DNA from: Dokdonella_A sp046347015
GTDB lineage: Bacteria > Pseudomonadota > Gammaproteobacteria > Xanthomonadales > Rhodanobacteraceae
Length of the DNA: 64,000 bases
Assembly: GCA_046347015.1 (NCBI GenBank)
Contig: JAXMHA010000004.1
Coordinates: 62,001-126,000 of the forward strand
Direction: 5' to 3'
The position numbers and the translations under genes are program-made. Under the pieces are notes generated by a model. That model worked only from the letters and a program-made list of their open reading frames with translations. It made no database searches and was not told the origin of the DNA. Each line of letters begins with the position of its first letter. Position 1 is the stretch's first letter. Shown one piece after another: positions 26,822-36,675 of the stretch.

Positions 26822-27606
26822 AGCGAGCGCGTCCGGCCGCCATCCACCGGCAGGTTGATGCCGGTGATGTACGACGCGGCGGGCGAGGCGAGGAACGCGA
26901 CTGCCGCGGCGATCTCGGCCGGATCGGCGAAGCGGCGCATCGGCACTTCGGCTTCCATCGCGCGTTGCATGTCGTCGACGCTGGCGCCGGACTTCGCCGC
27001 GCGCGTCGCGACGATCTGCTCGATGCGCGGCGTCTTCGTCGAACCCGGCAGCACGTTGTTGACGGTGATGCCGAACGGCGCGAGTTCGCTCGCGAGCGTC
27101 TTGGACCAGCTCGCGACGGCCCAGCGCGTCGTGTTCGACACGCCCAAGCCCGCGATCGGCTCCTTCACCGACGTCGAGATGATGTTGACGATGCGCCCGT
27201 ACGCGGCGGCCTGCATGCCGGGAATGACGGTTTCGGCCAGCGCGTGGCCGGCCAGCAGATGCTGGTTCAACGCATCGACGAAGGCCTCGGTGCCGGTGCC
27301 GTGCACGGGGCCCGGCGGCGGTCCGCCGGAGTTGTTGACGAAAATGTGCACCGGGTGACGTACGACGAGGCCAGAGATGGTTGTCCGCAGCGCGTCGAGG
27401 TCGCCGCGGTCCGCGGCGATGAACTCATGCCGCTGGTTCGGATGCCGCTGCGGAAGCTCGGCGACAAGCTGCTGCAACACGTCCTCGCGCCGCGCGAGCA
27501 CGGTGACACTGGCGCCGAGCGCCGCGAGCTCGAACGCGCACGCGCGCCCGATGCCTTGCGAGGCGCCGGTCACCAGGGCGTGCCGGCCAGTCAGGTCGAG
27601 GTTCAT
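26818..27606 (-). CDS. SDR-family oxidoreductase lacking the catalytic tyrosine
   Basis: A 262-residue Rossmann-fold short-chain dehydrogenase/reductase. The NAD(P) motif TGASQGIG is at 13-20, NNSGG (91-95) replaces NNAG, and the serine region is IISTSV (142-147). The tail SYITGINLPVDGG is typical of FabG-like members. The active-site YxxxK is not present: counting back from K169 (SWSKTLA) the position is A165. An NTTRWAVASWSK arrangement is found in a divergent SDR subgroup, so the fold is clear but the reaction is not. The ATG overlaps the stop of the acidic small protein upstream and the stop overlaps the membrane-protein gene. Confidence 0.88.
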   Translation of the reverse strand: MNLDLTGRHALVTGASQGIGRACAFELAALGASVTVLARREDVLQQLVAELPQRHPNQRHEFIAADRGDLDALRTTISGLVVRHPVHIFVNNSGGPPPGPVHGTGTEAFVDALNQHLLAGHALAETVIPGMQAAAYGRIVNIISTSVKEPIAGLGVSNTTRWAVASWSKTLASELAPFGITVNNVLPGSTKTPRIEQIVATRAAKSGASVDDMQRAMEAEVPMRRFADPAEIAAAVAFLASPAASYITGINLPVDGGRTRSL

Positions 27607-27917
27607 CGGAAGTGTGCCCCGAGCACGCGTTGCGACATCAGCGGTGGAAGCTCCTCGTCGTCGTCGGCATCCGGCGGCATGATGCTGTCGAGGTCGAAGC
27701 CCAGGGCCTCCGCGTCGTCCTCGTCGAGGCCGTCGAAGGCGCGGAAGTCGGCATCCAGTAGATCGGCGTGGGCGCTCGCGACGTCCACGAATTGCCGCAC
27801 TTCGCCATCGGCGGCGAGGACATGCGCGTGGCCGTTGTCGAATTCGGTCAGGCGTGCCCAATTCAGCGTGTCGCCGACGACCACGAGCCACCATTCGACG
27901 CGGGGTGACGGTTCCAT
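27603..27917 (-). CDS. Small acidic hypothetical protein
   Basis: A 104-residue protein beginning MEPSPRVEWWLVVVGDTLNW. A short beta-rich N-terminal part is followed by a very acidic middle (AFDGLDEDDAEALGFDLDS, PPDADDDEELPP). No known domain recognised. It sits four bases after asnS (stop 27921) and overlaps the SDR gene by four bases (ATGA). This tight packing and consistent codon use support a real gene. Its function is unknown. Confidence 0.7.
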   Translation of the reverse strand: MEPSPRVEWWLVVVGDTLNWARLTEFDNGHAHVLAADGEVRQFVDVASAHADLLDADFRAFDGLDEDDAEALGFDLDSIMPPDADDDEELPPLMSQRVLGAHFR

Positions 27918-27920
27918 CGC

Positions 27921-29321
<1,401 letters not shown>

Positions 29322-29408
29322 TGGTTGAAACCCGGTTTCATCGTTGCCACATCGGCTGGGCCGAACGCGCGATAATAACCCGGCACGGCTCGCCGACCTA
29401 CCGACCCC

Positions 29409-29744
29409 ATGGCCATCGAACTCACCACCGCCGCGTCGACCCGCATGCGCGAATTCCTTGCCCGCAATCCCGCCGCGCAAGGCGTCCGCTTCGGCATCAA
29501 GCGGACCGGCTGCTCCGGATTCGGCTACACGGTCGATCTTGCCGAAGCCATTGCCGACGGCGACCGCGTGTTCGATCTCGACGGGGTCCGCGTCGTCGTC
29601 GACGCAAAGTCGCTGCCGTTCGTCGACGGCACCCGCATCGACTACGTGCGCGACGGCCTGAACGCGGCGTTCGCGTTCCACAACCCGAACGCGGTCGGCG
29701 AGTGCGGGTGCGGGGAGAGTTTCACCGTGGACGCGGCCAGTTGA
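29409..29744 (+). CDS. IscA/ErpA/SufA-type Fe-S cluster carrier
   Basis: A-type carrier that accepts and delivers Fe-S clusters. The 111-residue protein has the three invariant cysteines: C35 in KRTGCSGFGY and C99/C101 in ECGCGESF. Length and spacing match IscA-family proteins. Which paralogue (IscA, SufA or ErpA) cannot be decided from sequence alone. The wording VDAKSLPFVDGTRIDYV is SufA/IscA-like. The stop overlaps a TTG start of the next membrane protein (TTGA). It is divergent from asnS with about 87 bases between. Confidence 0.93.
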   Translation: MAIELTTAASTRMREFLARNPAAQGVRFGIKRTGCSGFGYTVDLAEAIADGDRVFDLDGVRVVVDAKSLPFVDGTRIDYVRDGLNAAFAFHNPNAVGECGCGESFTVDAAS

Positions 29745-30505
29745 GTCACGCGCCGGCGGGCGGTGCGTCCCGCGAAGCGGCAGGGCAGCCGCCGCTTGCC
29801 GGGGAACCCTCCGCGCTGCAGGCGCTGCTTCCCCACATCCTGGCGACGTTCCGCGGTGAGCCCGCGCTGGCCTTGACGGTGGCGTATCTGCTGGTGGCGC
29901 TGGCCGGCATCTTCTACAACTATGCGTTCTTCGAGCGCGGCTTCGGCATCCCGGTGCTGACCCTGTCGCAGGTTGGCGATTTCCTGGTCGCCGGCTTGCA
30001 GCAGCCGGTCGCGCTGGCGCTGATGCTGTCGACTTTTCCGCTGTGCTGGTTGTTCGACCTGATCAACGCCCGCAGCCGGCGCCGGTTGCTGGCGCGCCTC
30101 GCCGCCCTCCGTGCGAAGCCGGAGCTGTCACGCTGGCAGGCTTGGCGCTTGCGGTTCGGGGACTGGCACCTTGGCGCGGTCTGGGTCCTGCAGCTGTCCT
30201 ATGTCGTCGTCGTGCTGGTCTATGGGTGGCTGTTCGTCGGCTGGTATGCCGGCGCACGCGCGGATGCGGTGCGGCGGGGTGACGCCGGTCACGTCACGGT
30301 TCGACTCAACGGCGATCCGGCGGACCTTCCGGCGACCGGTTCCGGGCAGTGGGCGTATCTCGGCGCGGTGGCCAACTACGTGTTCGTCTACGACACGGCT
30401 GGCCACCGGAGCCTCGTGATCCCGGTCAACGCGATCTCCCGGATCACGCCGCTGCCGGCCCGAACGGCTCCGCAATCCACGGCCGTGCTTGTTCCGCGGC
30501 CCTGA
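29741..30505 (+). CDS. Hypothetical membrane protein (TTG start)
   Basis: An about 254-residue protein. A proline-rich N-terminus is followed by membrane helices near 42-62, 85-106 and 141-166, and a C-terminal hydrophilic domain with ISRITPL near the end. I do not recognise the family. The only start preserving all helices is the TTG at 29741 overlapping the previous stop (TTGA). No good ribosome site is seen, so translational coupling may be needed. The frame extends upstream through the Fe-S carrier gene, which is shadow. A promoter for the ribosomal operon lies over its 3' end. Confidence 0.6.
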   Translation: MSHAPAGGASREAAGQPPLAGEPSALQALLPHILATFRGEPALALTVAYLLVALAGIFYNYAFFERGFGIPVLTLSQVGDFLVAGLQQPVALALMLSTFPLCWLFDLINARSRRRLLARLAALRAKPELSRWQAWRLRFGDWHLGAVWVLQLSYVVVVLVYGWLFVGWYAGARADAVRRGDAGHVTVRLNGDPADLPATGSGQWAYLGAVANYVFVYDTAGHRSLVIPVNAISRITPLPARTAPQSTAVLVPRP

Positions 30506-30517
30506 TTCGACTAGACT
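30489..30517 (+). promoter_or_regulatory. Candidate sigma-70 promoter of the rpsF operon
   Basis: TTGTTC (30489-30494) and TAGACT (30512-30517) are separated by 17 bases, about 113 bases upstream of the rpsF start. The -35 matches four of six consensus positions and the -10 matches four of six. It overlaps the end of the preceding membrane-protein gene. Confidence 0.5.
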
Positions 30518-30630
30518 TCGCGACCCTTCGCGGCGCCACGCCGCCGAAGGCCCTCGCCTCACCGCCGGATTCCGTGCCGGGAGGCTGCCCGCCCGGCACG
30601 CGCCGCGGCGACACCCATGAGGATCCATCG

Positions 30631-31077
30631 ATGCGTCACTATGAAGTGGTGTTCCTGGTCCATCCGGACCAGAGCGAACAGGTGCCCGGCATGATCGAGC
30701 GCAACAAGGCGCTGATCGAGGCCGGTGGCGGCAAGGTCCATCGCCTCGAGGACTGGGGCCGGCGCCAGTTGGCCTACCCGATCCAGCACCTGGCCAAGGC
30801 CCACTACGTGTTGTTCAACGTCGAGTGCGACCAGAAGACGCTGACCGAGCTGCAGGCGGGCTTCCGGTTCAACGACGCGGTGCTGCGGCACCTGATCATG
30901 AAGCGCGACGACGCAGCGACGGAAATGTCGCCGATCATGAAGAACAAGGACGACAAGGGCGAGCGCCGCCGGCGCGACGACGAGGGCTTCGGTTTCAACG
31001 GCGACGACGACGAGCCGCGGCCGCGCCGCGAGCGCGCGCCGCGCGTGGAGTCCGAAGCCGCCGAGTCCGCCGAATAA
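30631..31077 (+). CDS. rpsF: 30S ribosomal protein S6
   Basis: Small-subunit protein that binds 16S rRNA with S18. The family core MRHYEVVFLVHPDQSEQVPG is followed by GGKVHRLEDWGRRQLAYPI and AHYVLFNVE. The product is 148 residues, longer than the typical 95-135 core because of a charged tail (about 105-148) rich in Asp, Glu and Arg. GAGGA lies seven bases before the ATG at 30631. It is followed by rpsR after 24 bases and rplI further on. No priB gene lies between rpsF and rpsR. Confidence 0.97.
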   Translation: MRHYEVVFLVHPDQSEQVPGMIERNKALIEAGGGKVHRLEDWGRRQLAYPIQHLAKAHYVLFNVECDQKTLTELQAGFRFNDAVLRHLIMKRDDAATEMSPIMKNKDDKGERRRRDDEGFGFNGDDDEPRPRRERAPRVESEAAESAE

Positions 31078-31101
31078 CCGCATCGCCACGAGGATCGCCC
31101 C

Positions 31102-31326
31102 ATGTCGAAATTCTTCCGCCGCAAGAAGTTCTGCCGTTTCACCGCCGAAGGCATCACCGAGATTGATTACAAGGATCTCAACATGCTGCGCCAGTACATC
31201 GGCGAAACCGGCAAGATCGTGCCGAGCCGCATCACCGGCACCAAGGCCCGTTACCAGCGCCAGTTGGCCATCGCCGTGCAGCGCGCGCGCTTCCTCGCTC
31301 TGCTGCCGTATTGCGACAGCCACTGA
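31102..31326 (+). CDS. rpsR: 30S ribosomal protein S18
   Basis: Partner of S6 on the small-subunit platform. The 74-residue basic protein MSKFFRRKKFCRFTAEGITE has the conserved TGKIVPSRITGTKARYQRQL region and the usual ending AIKRAR-like (AVQRARFLALLPY). There is one cysteine at position 11. AGGA lies about nine bases upstream of the ATG. It sits between rpsF and rplI in the standard operon order. Confidence 0.98.
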   Translation: MSKFFRRKKFCRFTAEGITEIDYKDLNMLRQYIGETGKIVPSRITGTKARYQRQLAIAVQRARFLALLPYCDSH

Positions 31327-31454
31327 CGGCACGTTGAATCGCCCCGGGCGAGCGTGCATCCGGCGCGCCGCGCGGAGCAAGCCACCCGACCGGACATTCG
31401 GACAGCCCACGCTGCGTCGCCAGGGGCGGCGCTAACGAATCGGAGACCCGCACG

Positions 31455-31904
31455 ATGGAACTCATCCTGCTGCAGAAAGTGAAGAACCTCGGCAACCTCG
31501 GCGACAAGGTCAAGGTGCGTCCCGGTTACGGCCGCAACTACCTCGTGCCGCAAGGGCGCGCGGTGGCGGCGACCGAGGCCAACCTCGCCGAATTCGAGCA
31601 GCGCCGCGCCGAGTACGAAGCACTCGCGAGCCGGCAGTTGAGCGATGCCGAAGCGCGGCGCGCCGGCTTCGAGAACGCCGAGGTGACGTTGCGCGTGAAC
31701 GCGAGTCCGGAGGGCAAGCTGTTCGGTTCGGTCGGCCCGCGCGACATCGCCGAGGCGCTGGCCGCGACCGGCAAGACGATCGAGAAGAGTGAAGTCGTCA
31801 TGTCCGAAGGGCCGATCCGCGCGCTCGGCGAATTCGAGGTGCAGGTCCGCCTCCACGCCGACGTGCAATGCCCGGTCAAGGTGCACGTGCTCGCGGCGGA
31901 GTGA
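31455..31904 (+). CDS. rplI: 50S ribosomal protein L9
   Basis: Elongated 23S rRNA-binding protein that limits ribosome slippage. The 149-residue product has the RNA-binding N-domain (MELILLQKVKNLGNLGDKVK, GYGRNYLVPQGRA). A connecting helix and a C-domain (LFGSVGPRDIAEAL, VRLHADVQCPVKVHV) follow. GGAGA upstream is a good ribosome site. A strong rho-independent terminator follows 37 bases after the stop. Confidence 0.98.
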   Translation: MELILLQKVKNLGNLGDKVKVRPGYGRNYLVPQGRAVAATEANLAEFEQRRAEYEALASRQLSDAEARRAGFENAEVTLRVNASPEGKLFGSVGPRDIAEALAATGKTIEKSEVVMSEGPIRALGEFEVQVRLHADVQCPVKVHVLAAE

Positions 31905-31941
31905 CACAGGCCAGCGTCCCGCGGGGGACGGCCAGATTGGA

Positions 31942-31969
31942 ACGGGCGCTGCGGCGCCCGTTTTCGTTT
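31942..31969 (+). terminator. Rho-independent terminator after rplI
   Basis: Stem ACGGGCGC (31942-31949), loop TGCG and complementary GCGCCCGT (31954-31961) run directly into TTTCGTTT. A perfect 8-base GC-rich stem with a T-rich tail is a textbook intrinsic terminator. It separates the rpsF-rpsR-rplI operon from dnaB. Confidence 0.85.
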
Positions 31970-32132
31970 GCCGCTGCGGCGAGACCCGCGGATGTTCGCA
32001 TCGACGCCGCGGCACGTTTCGTTGCGGCGCGCCAAGCTTCGCACAGGATTTCCACAGGGTTGTTGTCTCAACAGATGCGACGCGCTTGCGTATGATGCGT
32101 CGCGTGCCGATCCCGACGACGACCTGCGTGCA

Positions 32133-33524
32133 ATGAGCGCCGTGCTGCCCGAACGCAAGCCGCCTGCGCGCGTCGACATGTTGCGGGTGCCGCCGCATTC
32201 GATCGAAGCCGAACAGGCCGTGCTCGGCGGCTTGATGCTGGTGCCGCAATCGTGGGACCGCATTGCCGACCGCATCGTCGAGGACGATTTCTATCGCCGC
32301 GACCACCGGCTGATCTTCCGCGGGATCGGCGAGCTGTCCGGCCGTTCGCTGCCCTACGATGCCGTCACGCTCGGCGAGTGGTTCCGCTCGCGCGGCATGG
32401 CCGAGGAAGTCGGCGGCGCGAGCTACGTGCTGGAACTCGCGAACTCGACGCCGAGCGCGGCGAACATCGTCGCGTACGCCGACATCGTGCGCGAGAAGGC
32501 GATCCTGCGCCAGCTCATCGACGCCGGCACCGGCATGGTCGGCGACGCGTTCCAGCCCGAGGGGCGCAGCAGCCAGGAAATCCTCGAAGCGGCCGAGCAG
32601 AGCGTGTTCCGGATTGCCGAAGCCGGCGCGCGCGGGCGCAAGGGGTTCATCGGCGTCCGCGACGCGGTCCACGATGCGTTCGAGATCCTGACACGCCGCT
32701 ACGAGAGCCAGGGCGCAATCACGGGGCTTGCGACCGGGTTCGACGACCTCGACCGCTACACGACCGGCCTGCAGCCGGCGGACCTCGTCATCGTCGCGGC
32801 GCGTCCCAGCATGGGCAAGAGCGCGCTGGCGGTGAACATGGCCGAGCACGCCGCGCTGCAGTTGCGCAAGGCGGTCGCGATCTTCTCGATGGAAATGCCG
32901 GCCTCGCAGATCGCGTTCCGCCTGATCGCCTCGCTCGGCCGCATCAACCAGCAGCACCTGCGGACCGGCGAGCTCGCCGAAGAGGAGTGGCCGCGCGTCA
33001 GCAATGCGATCGCGCTGCTGTCCGACACGAAGATCTTCATCGACGATACGCCGGCGCTCTCGCCGGCGGAGCTCCGCGCGCGGGCGCGGCGCCTGAAACG
33101 CGAGCACGACCTCGGCCTCATCGTCGTCGACTACCTGCAACTGATGCAGGTCCCCGGCAACAAGGAGAACCGCGCCACCGAGATTTCGGAGATTTCGAGG
33201 TGCCTGAAGGCGCTGGCCAAGGAACTCGATATTCCGGTCGTCGCGCTGTCGCAGTTGAACCGCTCGCTGGAGCAGCGCACCGACAAGCGGCCGGTGATGA
33301 GCGACCTGCGGGAATCCGGCGCGATCGAGCAGGATGCCGACGTGATCCTGTTCATCTACCGCGAGGAAGTCTACGACAAGGAATCGACGAAGAAGGGCAG
33401 CGCGGAAATCATCATCGGCAAGCAGCGCAACGGCCCGATCGGCACCGTGACGCTGGCGTTCCTCGGCCAGTACACGAAGTTCGAGAACTTCGCGTCGGAT
33501 CACTACGCGGCCTCGTTCGAGTGA
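32133..33524 (+). CDS. dnaB: Replicative DNA helicase DnaB
   Basis: Hexameric 5'-3' helicase of the replisome. It has 463 residues: an N-terminal primase-interacting domain (HSIEAEQAVLGGLML at 22-36), a linker, and a RecA-like domain. The P-loop is ARPSMGKS (223-230), and the Walker B region is LIVVDYLQLM. The DnaB4 arginine finger region is KQRNGPIGTVTL, with SDLRESGAIEQDAD nearby. There is no intein. The ATG at 32133 was chosen by alignment; a TATGAT (32091-32096) upstream may be its -10 box. Position after rplI and before alr is conserved in gammaproteobacteria. Confidence 0.97.
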   Translation: MSAVLPERKPPARVDMLRVPPHSIEAEQAVLGGLMLVPQSWDRIADRIVEDDFYRRDHRLIFRGIGELSGRSLPYDAVTLGEWFRSRGMAEEVGGASYVLELANSTPSAANIVAYADIVREKAILRQLIDAGTGMVGDAFQPEGRSSQEILEAAEQSVFRIAEAGARGRKGFIGVRDAVHDAFEILTRRYESQGAITGLATGFDDLDRYTTGLQPADLVIVAARPSMGKSALAVNMAEHAALQLRKAVAIFSMEMPASQIAFRLIASLGRINQQHLRTGELAEEEWPRVSNAIALLSDTKIFIDDTPALSPAELRARARRLKREHDLGLIVVDYLQLMQVPGNKENRATEISEISRCLKALAKELDIPVVALSQLNRSLEQRTDKRPVMSDLRESGAIEQDADVILFIYREEVYDKESTKKGSAEIIIGKQRNGPIGTVTLAFLGQYTKFENFASDHYAASFE

Positions 33525-33570
33525 GGCACGTCCCGATGCGCGGGCGGCTGCGGTAGTCTCCGCCTTCCCG

Positions 33571-34644
33571 ATGCGCTCGACCTGCGCCACGATCCACCTC
33601 AGCGCGTTGCGCGCGAACCTCGCGCGCGTGCGTGCCCTCGCGCCCGGGACCAGGGTCATGGCGGTCGTCAAGGCCGACGCCTACGGTCACGGCCTCGAAC
33701 GTTCCGCGCGCGCGCTCGATGCCGCCGATGCGTTCGGCGTCGCGTCGATCGCCGACGGCCTTCGCCTGCGCGCCGCGGGACATCGCCAGCGCATCGTCGT
33801 GCTTTCCGGCCCCGATACCCCGGGGGATCTCGCCGAGCTGCGGCGGCTGCAGCTCGAGGCGGTGGTCCACCACGAATCCCAGGTCGCGATGCTGGAAGCC
33901 GATCGCGGCTCTCCGCCGCTTCGCGTCTGGCTGAAGCTCGACTCGGGCATGCATCGCCTCGGCCTGCCGGCAACGCGCGCCGCGGAACTGCTTGCGCGGC
34001 TCGAGTCAGCCGGCGCCGCCGATCCCGATGTCGTGCTGATGACCCATTTCGCGTCGAGCGACGAGTTCGACAACGATCAGACCGCGCGGCAGATGGCGGC
34101 GTTCGATGCGGCGACGCGTGGACTGCCGGGCGAACGTTCGCTTGCCAACTCCGCCGCGGTGCTGGGTTGGCCCGCGGCACGCACCGGCTGGGTGCGCCCG
34201 GGTGGAATCCTGTACGGTCTTTCGGTCGCCGAGGGCAAGACCGGCGCCGATTTCGGTTTCGCGCCGGCGATGACGTTGGCGACACGCCTCATTGCGATCA
34301 ACCGCGTCGCGCGGGGCGAACGCGTTGGTTACGGGGCAACGTACGAGTGCCCGGAGGACATGGATGTCGGCGTCGCCGCGATCGGTTACGGCGACGGCTA
34401 CCCGCGCAGTGCGAAATCCGGCACGCCGGTCCTCGTTGGCGACGCGCCCGCCGCGATCGTCGGCCGCGTGTCGATGGACCTCGTCACGCTCGACCTGCGG
34501 CAAGCGCCGCGCGCACGCGTCGGCGACACGGTGACGTTGTGGGGGCCGCGTCTCCCGGTCGAAGTCATCGCGCGGCATGCGGGCACCATCTCCTACGAAC
34601 TCACCTGCGGCGTCACGCGACGCGTGCTGTTCGCGGAGGCTTGA
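33571..34644 (+). CDS. alr: Alanine racemase
   Basis: PLP enzyme interconverting L- and D-alanine for peptidoglycan. The 357-residue protein carries the PLP lysine K34 in AVVKADAYGHG and the PLP-binding tyrosine region (GYGATYECP). The second catalytic tyrosine domain is close to the conserved SMDLVTLDL and the C-terminal end TISYELTCGVTRR. Length and motifs are normal. It lies between dnaB and radA, three bases from the radA start. Confidence 0.96.
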   Translation: MRSTCATIHLSALRANLARVRALAPGTRVMAVVKADAYGHGLERSARALDAADAFGVASIADGLRLRAAGHRQRIVVLSGPDTPGDLAELRRLQLEAVVHHESQVAMLEADRGSPPLRVWLKLDSGMHRLGLPATRAAELLARLESAGAADPDVVLMTHFASSDEFDNDQTARQMAAFDAATRGLPGERSLANSAAVLGWPAARTGWVRPGGILYGLSVAEGKTGADFGFAPAMTLATRLIAINRVARGERVGYGATYECPEDMDVGVAAIGYGDGYPRSAKSGTPVLVGDAPAAIVGRVSMDLVTLDLRQAPRARVGDTVTLWGPRLPVEVIARHAGTISYELTCGVTRRVLFAEA

Positions 34645-34646
34645 CG

Positions 34647-36026
34647 ATGGCCAAGGCGAAGACCGCTTTCGTGTGCGGCGATTGCGGCGCCGAGTACCCG
34701 AAGTGGCAGGGACAGTGCGACGCGTGCGGCGCGTGGAACACACTGTCGGCATTCGTCGTGCAGCCGGCGGTGAAGGGGGCGGGTTCCGGCGCTCGCGGTT
34801 CCGGGTACGCCGGCGTCGATGCGTCGAAGGTGCGCTCGCTCGGCGGCGTCGCCGGCGAAGTCGAGCGACGGCATCTCATCCGGATCGGGGAACTCGATCG
34901 CGTGCTCGGCGGCGGGCTGGTCGAAGGTTCGGTGGTGCTGGTCGGCGGCGATCCCGGGATCGGCAAGTCGACGCTGCTGCTGCAGACCCTGGCGGCGCTC
35001 GGCGACCGGCTGCCGGGCCTGTACGTCAGTGGCGAGGAATCGCTGGCGCAAATCGCCGCACGCGGATATCGATTGGGCCTGGTGCTCGATCCGATCAATG
35101 CGCTGGCGGAAACCTGTGTCGAACGGATCCTCGAGCACGCGGCTGCCGGGAATCCGCGCGTGCTGGTGATCGACTCGATCCAGACGATCTGGACCGAATC
35201 GTTGCCGGCCGCGCCGGGGTCGGTGTCGCAGGTGCGCGAATCGGCGGCGCGGCTCGTCCGCTACGCGAAGGAAAGCGGCACCTCGGTATTCCTCGTTGGC
35301 CACGTGACCAAGGAAGGCGGCATCGCCGGGCCGCGCGTGCTGGAACACATGGTCGACGCGGTGCTGTACTTCGAAGGCGAGGCGGGCTCGCGCTTCCGGG
35401 TACTGCGCGCGTTCAAGAACCGCTTCGGCGCAGTCAACGAACTCGGCGTGTTCGCGATGGGCGACAAGGGCCTGCGCGAGGTCCCGAACCCGTCCGCGAT
35501 CTTCCTGTCCGCGCACAGCGGGCCGACTTCGGGCAGCGCGGTGATGGTGACGCGCGAGGGCACGCGTCCGCTGCTGGTCGAAGTGCAGGCGCTGGTCGAT
35601 CAGTCGAGCCTCGGCAATCCCCGCCGGGTCGCGTTGGGACTGGAACAAAATCGCCTCGCGATGCTGCTGGCGGTGCTGCACCGGCACGGCGGTGCGGCGG
35701 TGTTCGACCAGGACGTGTTCGTCAACGTGGTCGGCGGCATCCGCGTGCAGGAAACCGCGGCGGACCTGCCGGTGTTGCTGGCGGTATTGTCGTCCTTCCG
35801 TGACCGGCCGCTGCCGGACAAGCTCGTTGCGTTCGGCGAAGTCGGTTTGTCCGGCGAGATCCGCCCGGTACCGAACGGCGAGGAACGCCTGAAGGAGGCC
35901 GCGCACCACGGCTTCCGCCGGGCGGTCGTGCCGCGCGCGAACGCGCCAAGGAAGGCCAACCGGATCGGTGATCTCGAGATCATCGGCGTCGAGCAGCTGC
36001 GCGAGGCGATCGACGCCTGCGGGTGA
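34647..36026 (+). CDS. radA: DNA repair protein RadA (Sms)
   Basis: Branch-migration helicase acting with RecA in recombination repair. It has 459 residues: an N-terminal zinc finger (C10, C13, C24, C27), then the RecA-like core with P-loop GGDPGIGKS (100-108). The family-specific KNRFG motif lies in FKNRFGAVNELG, and a Lon-protease-like C-domain (LSGEIRPVPNGEERLKEA) follows. The ATG is three bases after the alr stop. It converges with a GST gene with only three bases between, so no separate terminator fits there. Confidence 0.97.
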   Translation: MAKAKTAFVCGDCGAEYPKWQGQCDACGAWNTLSAFVVQPAVKGAGSGARGSGYAGVDASKVRSLGGVAGEVERRHLIRIGELDRVLGGGLVEGSVVLVGGDPGIGKSTLLLQTLAALGDRLPGLYVSGEESLAQIAARGYRLGLVLDPINALAETCVERILEHAAAGNPRVLVIDSIQTIWTESLPAAPGSVSQVRESAARLVRYAKESGTSVFLVGHVTKEGGIAGPRVLEHMVDAVLYFEGEAGSRFRVLRAFKNRFGAVNELGVFAMGDKGLREVPNPSAIFLSAHSGPTSGSAVMVTREGTRPLLVEVQALVDQSSLGNPRRVALGLEQNRLAMLLAVLHRHGGAAVFDQDVFVNVVGGIRVQETAADLPVLLAVLSSFRDRPLPDKLVAFGEVGLSGEIRPVPNGEERLKEAAHHGFRRAVVPRANAPRKANRIGDLEIIGVEQLREAIDACG

Positions 36027-36029
36027 GCG

Positions 36030-36641
36030 TCAGTCGAACGGCAGGGCGAGGAACTCCGGCAGTGCTTCCGCGCGGGCGCTGAACGCAGCAAGACGGGGAA
36101 ATCTCGAGGCGGGCACGATGGCTGCCGCGACGTCCTGTGCAAAGCGCCAGGCGACTGCCGTCGTGATGTCGGGTTGCAGCGGCGCTGCGCCGCAGGTCCA
36201 GGCACCGTGCGGAAATTGCGCGAGTTCGGCTTCCAGCACCGAGCACGCGGCTTCGAGCTGGCCGCCGACGCGCGTCGCCCAGTCCGGATCGCGCCGCCCG
36301 GGCTCGCGGCGGTGCTCGTAGTGCGTCGCGACGGCTTTTTCGGCGACGATCAGCGCGACGCCGGTCAACCGCAGCGAGCGGCGATGCGGCGACGGATCGA
36401 CCGGCCACAGGCTGCGGCCGGCGAGTGATTCCGCGTAAGCGATGATCAAGCCGGAATCGACCAGCACGGTGCCATCGTCGCACACCAGCGTCGGCGCCTT
36501 GACCAGCGGATTGGTTTTCGCGAATTCATCGAAGTCACGGAACACCGACAGCGGCCGGTGTTCGAAGCCGACGCCGAGCATCCGCAGCGAAATGGCCGTG
36601 CGCCGGACGTACGGCGAGTCGAGCATGCCGATCAATTGCAT
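36030..36641 (-). CDS. Glutathione S-transferase family protein
   Basis: A 203-residue two-domain GST. The thioredoxin-like N-domain begins MQLIGMLDSPYVRRTAISL, with the usual Ser near residue 8 in DSPYVRR. KAPTLVCDDGTVLVDSGLII supplies the cis-Pro and glutathione gamma-glutamyl-binding region. An alpha-helical C-domain ends LPEFLALPFD. A GGGAGG ribosome site precedes the ATG at 36641. The substrate is unknown; detoxification or stringent-type GST roles are possible. It sits just upstream of the ypjD-like gene on the same face of the ffh locus. Confidence 0.88.
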   Translation of the reverse strand: MQLIGMLDSPYVRRTAISLRMLGVGFEHRPLSVFRDFDEFAKTNPLVKAPTLVCDDGTVLVDSGLIIAYAESLAGRSLWPVDPSPHRRSLRLTGVALIVAEKAVATHYEHRREPGRRDPDWATRVGGQLEAACSVLEAELAQFPHGAWTCGAAPLQPDITTAVAWRFAQDVAAAIVPASRFPRLAAFSARAEALPEFLALPFD

Positions 36642-36675
36642 CGCGCCTCCCGGAGGCGGGCCAGGCACGGCGCCG

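Noticed and set aside
24413..27358. A 981-codon plus-strand open frame
   Set aside because: It is antisense to kmo, the membrane protein and the SDR gene, has Arg/Ala-rich low-complexity composition and no family motif. High GC makes long antisense frames common.
29344..29376. TTGCCA and GATAAT as a promoter of the IscA-type gene
   Set aside because: The spacing is 21 bases, outside the normal 16-18 range.
31251..33671. An 806-codon minus-strand frame over rplI and dnaB
   Set aside because: Antisense to two certain genes; lacks a ribosome site and any recognisable domain.
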